A DNA stretch of 64,000 bases. Source: Ashinkailepas kermadecensis (Eukaryota > Arthropoda > Thecostraca > Neolepadidae). The translations under genes and the position numbers were made by a program. The DNA lies in NCBI GenBank assembly GCA_034440615.1, contig JAOTOM010004877.1, positions 431,501-495,500 of the forward strand, in the 5' to 3' direction. The notes beneath the pieces are model-generated. The model was given only the letters and a program-made list of their open reading frames with translations. It was not told the origin of the DNA and ran no database searches. Of the stretch, positions 59,856-64,000 are shown one piece after another (within the stretch, counting starts at the first letter, position 1; each line of letters starts with the position of its first letter).

Positions 59856-62115
59856 TTCAGTCATGGTGAAAGCACACACGATACTGGTGTAGCAATATTA
59901 TTTCCTCGATCGTTTAAAATGGTAGTATTGTAGAAAATGCTTTTGTAGATGACAAAGGAAGATTGGTAATAACTAAGTTGGCGTTTGAACGCGTGAGAAT
60001 ATCACTCGTGGTGCTGTACGCACCAACTCAACTTCACAATTTGGATCAAGTCTCATTTTTTTCCAATCTCTCGGTCATCGACTAAAATAACCGACTGCAG
60101 ATGAATTGAATCACACTATAACTTGTGGATATCTCAGTTTACGACTATCGCATTTAGATGCGGATTCAGCTGATTACCGACCAAATTTGACAACGAAAAA
60201 TGTGCATCACATGGTAAACGAACTCGATTTCGTGGACGTTTGGCGCGATAGATATCAGAGAACTGCTAGGTATACCTGGCGGCGACTAAAACCTCTTCAA
60301 CAATCAATAATTGATTACGTGTTCAGTAGTAGTTATTTGTTACAGCATCATGCACTACAGCGCATCGAGATACAACCAGGCATTTGTAGCCACCACAGCT
60401 TAGTCAATTTTGAAACTATGCTGTATGGAATAAACTATGCTGTAGGAACTGGGCTGTGGCGATTTAATAATACCCTTCTCGAAGATGGCATTTGTATTTA
60501 CAATGTGCGTGCTGAGATTAAAAGGGCTAATGACAATGAGAGTATATATGACGATGCTCACGATCTCTGCTTAAAATTAGAAATGGTCACGAGTGCCATT
60601 CGAGTGATTCACATGAAAAGAAGCAAAGAAAAGGCCAGACAGAAGAGAGAAGAAAAAATATACTACATGAGTTAAAACAATATGAGCTGCTCTTGTCGCT
60701 AGTTCTACCGAAGCTTTTTTTAAACAGATACGCTACTGTTCGCGACCGAGCAAATGCATTTGAAGAACAAAAAGGCAGATCCGTCATGTTATGGTCTGGA
60801 GTGAGATGGGTTGACCAGGGTGAGAGGCCTTCAAAATACTTCTTCGGTATGAAGTATTGCATTTCTCCCAGAGAAATGCAAAGAAAAATATCAATGTTCT
60901 GGAAACAGAAGACGAGCAACACATTTCCAAAAATAGACATTCTGGAATATTGCAAAAAAACATTTGATAAATTATATGAATCTAAATCTAACACAATAGC
61001 TATAGGCGAATCAACGATTATCCGACTTCCATCAATTTCCCCAGATTAACCGAAATATAAAATAATTTGTGACGGTCGCATTACAAATCAGGACTGGCTG
61101 CATGCGCTTAAGGGGATGATTAATAACAAAGCTCCTTCGGTTTCAAGATTTTCGAAGGAATTCTTCCTTTTCTTCTTGCCAGACCTGGGAAACATGATTG
61201 TAGATTACATAAATGAAGCAAAAGGAAGGGCTGATTTTATAACACAGAGGCGTGGAGTGATAACATTGATACCAAAAAAGGTGATCAAAAGTTTATTAAG
61301 AATAAAAGGACTATTTGTTTATTAGACATAGTGCACAAAATAGTGGCTAAGGTCTTGTCAATTATAATTATGGCTGTCATTGAAAGCATAATAGCCTATG
61401 ACCAAACAGGGCCAATTAGGGGCATATTTATTGGCTCCAACTTGCGAGCGCTAGCCGATGTTATTAAATACTGCGAGCTTAATGACGGTGGAGGAATACT
61501 CATGGCCTTGGACTTCCAAAATGCTTTTAATACAGTTGAATATGAATTTGTATATGCATGCGTAAAATGCTTTAATTTTGGTGCGTCCTTTATCGAATGC
61601 GTTAAGCTATTGCATACAAACTCAGAGCTTTCGATAATAAACAACGGTTTCACATCATATTGGTTTAGGCCGTCTCGTGGTCTACAGCAAGGGTTCCCTT
61701 ATCCCCGCCGCTATTCACGATTGCGGTTGAAAAACTCGCATGCAAAATCGGGCAAGCAGGAAATGTGCATGGCCTAAACATTTCGAACGAAAATTTTGTT
61801 ATTTCTAAGTATTGTGAGACGACACCACGTTGTTTGTTAAAGATTTGCGATCAGCAGAACAATGCCCGCGCATAGTTTAAGATTATGGAAAGGTATCCGG
61901 CATGGAATTGAATCAGGATAAAGTGAATTCATGTGGTTAGGTCGTGATAAAAAGAATGAGGCGAGTATTTGTGGTAGGAAACCGTCTGAGAAGGTTAAGA
62001 TATTGGGAGTTTGGTATAGTGCCGTGGTATACCGTGACGAAATTAATGTAAAGCCAATTACAGCAAGGATTAAACAAACACTGAACCGATGGAAACAGAT
62101 CTCACTTTGAAAGGG

Positions 62116-62117
<2 letters not shown>

Positions 62118-62176
<59 letters not shown>
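62118..62176. repeat. (TA)n microsatellite inside the LINE
   Basis: About 58 bp of TA alternation interrupting the LINE C-terminal coding region. Confidence 0.95.
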
Positions 62177-62178
<2 letters not shown>

Positions 62179-63424
62179 GTCTCCCTGTCTCAAAGAATGA
62201 TACTGTGGGTGAAATCCAGGGATATGTCACGGAGTTTCTATGGAATGATCGAACAGCTAAAGTTGCCAAACAAACTTTATGCTTACCCATCGACGAAGGC
62301 GGACTGAATGCCCCTGACGTCCTTCAGGTTTATAAAGCTATCCGAGTATCATGGCTGGGAAAGATGATAAGATTGAAAAATACAGCTTTCGTTAAAGTAC
62401 TTGAAAATAAAATGAGTATCCATAGAGGATATATGAAATGTAACTTACCGAAGACTTGGATCAATTCAAAACCTATTTTAAGGTATCACAAGGAAATGTT
62501 GTGGTTCAGAATAGCAGTGCCAATTAAGCAACCGACAAAACGCAAAAGAAGTAAGGCAGCAATACATTGGGCATAAAGAAGTAAGGCAGCAATACATTTG
62601 GCATAACTCGTCGATACGGGTACGTGGGCAACCAATTTTTCATAATGAACTAAAGAGAGGATGTGAGCCTTATTGACGACTTTTTTTTTATCACACTAAC
62701 ATCACATCACACTGGCTTTCTTAAAAAAAAAGGAAAAAAGGGAAAAAGGGAAAAATTTCGTCCGCATGGGTTAAGCCCACTCACATATATTGGATGGTGT
62801 CACGCCATCCCTTCACAACGGAAGCGCTTAGCTATACAAAGTCCTCATTTACAATATATAGATAAACGTAAAGGTACTATTAAAGTGAACAAGACAACTT
62901 CGCTTTTGCTAATAAAATATAAATATGTATACAGCCAAAATGTATATAGCGTGAAACCAGCCGCACAAAAACGTTGGGACGAGGAAGGAAAGGGGTTCGG
63001 TGGAGCGTGGAAGACAATATATTGCTTACCGTTTAAAATCACGTCATCGACGAGATTGCAGTCTTCAATATATAATTATTCACCGTTGTTTTCCAACACA
63101 ACGATTTTTATGCATTAGGAAAGTACTCGATGACCCACATTGGCGAGAACTGTCGAGAGGCAGAAACAATGGAACGCCTATTGTTTGCGCGTTACATTTC
63201 AGTGAGGATATCTTGGCAGAAATTATGCGATGAGTTAAAGCAAGTAAGGGCCAAAGATGAGGTCATTAATTTAAACGAAAGCAACTTGTCTGGGCGCACT
63301 AGTTATAAAGATGTCACAAATCTCGTCATATTAACAAAAGAGTACATTGTTTGTCAACGTGGCAAAGGGAAGACTTTCATATGCAACCATTGCAAAATCG
63401 AGTAATTAAAATTAGGAATATTCA

Positions 63425-63780
63425 GCAGGCCATGGCTACAAAAACGAAAGAGTAGAAAGGTTTAGGGAGAAATGGGGGTGATTAGAAAATATATGGGCGT
63501 GATAGCACATGGTCGGTTGGTTCTTATATTTGTGCGATATGGTACTATGATGTATTCGAGCTTAATTCAGGCCCAGTGGAATCGAATTTCATAATTATGT
63601 GCAATGACAAGGGGTAGGAAGATGGGGGTTAGAGGAAGGCGATATCACGGAGTTGTAGAAATTGATGAACATATATAATGTTGTGGGGTGATTGATGTCT
63701 CAAGCGTTATGGAGCGAAATGTTATGAGAAATATACGGGAAAAAACCACGCCCATACCTGTACTGGTCACCAGACGTCCG
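63425..63780. other. Non-coding stretch after the LINE, nothing recognised
   Basis: Probably LINE 3' sequence followed by unique intron; no clear tail. Confidence 0.35.
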
Positions 63781-63924
63781 AGGCCACTGCGCGCCAGACA
63801 CCGCTATACTGTACAGTGCACACCACACACGCACGGGCTACCTGTATTGGCCACCACAGAAGTCCGAGGCTACTGCACTCCAAAATATACACCAAGGTCA
63901 CTGGACTTGCCCCACATGCCAGTG

Positions 63925-64000
63925 TTACAGTCAGTGGCACGGAGCGGGCCCCAGTAGACGACACGGAGCGGACCACGGTAGACGACACGAAGCGGACCAC
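63925..64000. repeat. ~24-bp tandem repeat continuing past the window edge
   Basis: GTAGACGACACGGAGCGGAC recurs as GTAGACGACACGAAGCGGAC, preceded by a diverged copy (GGCACGGAGCGGGCCCC). Two to three copies are visible. Confidence 0.75.

Larger units (their letters stand above)
59600..63420 (+). mobile_element. Tx1/L1-like non-LTR retrotransposon, degenerate
   Basis: Plus-strand ORF2 pieces appear in order: endonuclease start (FNARGIRCDEK, about 59640-59680); endonuclease end with RYTWRRLKPLQQSIIDYVF and HHSLVNFE (60270-60415); WVDQGERPSKYFFGMKY (60807-60860); the RT finger PKKVIKSLLRIKG; DFQNAFNTVEYEFVYACV (61510-61560); YWFRPSRGLQQGFP (61660-61700); FLWNDRTAKVA and LPIDEGGLNAPDV (62235-62320); and the C-terminal STRLQ...PTQRFL with DDPHWREL and EDILAEIM. 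The order and the GxQQGxP and EGGL blocks fit the L1/Tx1 group. Many frameshifts, the apparent loss of the (Y/F)xDD block and two later insertions make it dead. It lies upstream of the visible DDX6 exons, antisense to that gene. Confidence 0.82.

Overview
The window is animal genomic DNA, most likely from an arthropod with a large, repeat-rich genome. It has spliced genes with GT-AG introns, tRNA-derived SINEs, several non-LTR retrotransposons and no bacterial gene organisation. The arthropod call rests mainly on the C-terminal half of a DDX6/Me31B helicase, whose end (...[16 protein letters not shown]...) is of the arthropod Me31B type. The species cannot be named from the sequence.

Two housekeeping genes can be read with confidence, both on the minus strand. 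The first is the complete mitochondrial ATP synthase subunit b gene (ATPsynB/ATP5PB). Its five coding exons at 30146-30119, 23743-23531, 20805-20642, 16836-16648 and 14589-14413 join in phase to a 256-residue protein. The second is the 3' half of DDX6/Me31B, with exons at 58585-58368, 56590-56462, 52286-52106 and 51356-51070. These carry helicase motifs Ib to VI and the stop codon; the 5' exons lie beyond the right edge. Two weaker gene candidates are a THAP-type zinc-finger first exon behind a CRE and a TATA box (34.28-34.55 kb, plus) and an unidentified possible terminal exon (37.73-37.97 kb, plus).

Nearly everything else is mobile or repetitive. From left to right: a Ty3/Gypsy gag relic (1.1-1.6 kb); a nested tandem repeat (2.5-3.1 kb); an RNase H-bearing LINE on the minus strand (about 4.9-8.2 kb); a 29-bp satellite with higher-order structure (11.4-12.1 kb); a LINE ORF1 zinc-knuckle relic (12.3-12.5 kb); a LINE relic (15.3-16.4 kb), a 50-bp satellite, a hairpin MITE and a hAT-like element inside the ATPsynB introns; a Harbinger-like TIR element (27.97-29.42 kb); a 917-bp foldback element about 180 bp upstream of the ATPsynB start codon (30.33-31.25 kb); two inverted copies of a 2.7-kb element made largely of a degenerate GC-rich repeat (42.1-44.75 and 53.2-56.06 kb); a 1.6-kb long inverted repeat (46.05-47.65 kb); and a Tx1/L1-like LINE (59.6-63.4 kb).

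The most unusual observation is a set of eight dispersed 40-55-bp inserts with one shared sequence. Seven are flanked by their own 11-17-bp target-site duplications. They resemble the 3' tail of the local tRNA-derived SINE and look like an extremely short retroposon. Other notable points are a triplicated splice donor at the end of ATPsynB exon 4, a displaced DDX6 exon fragment in a DDX6 intron, and a perfect 24-bp-stem palindrome. I found no CRISPR, defence or operon-type system.
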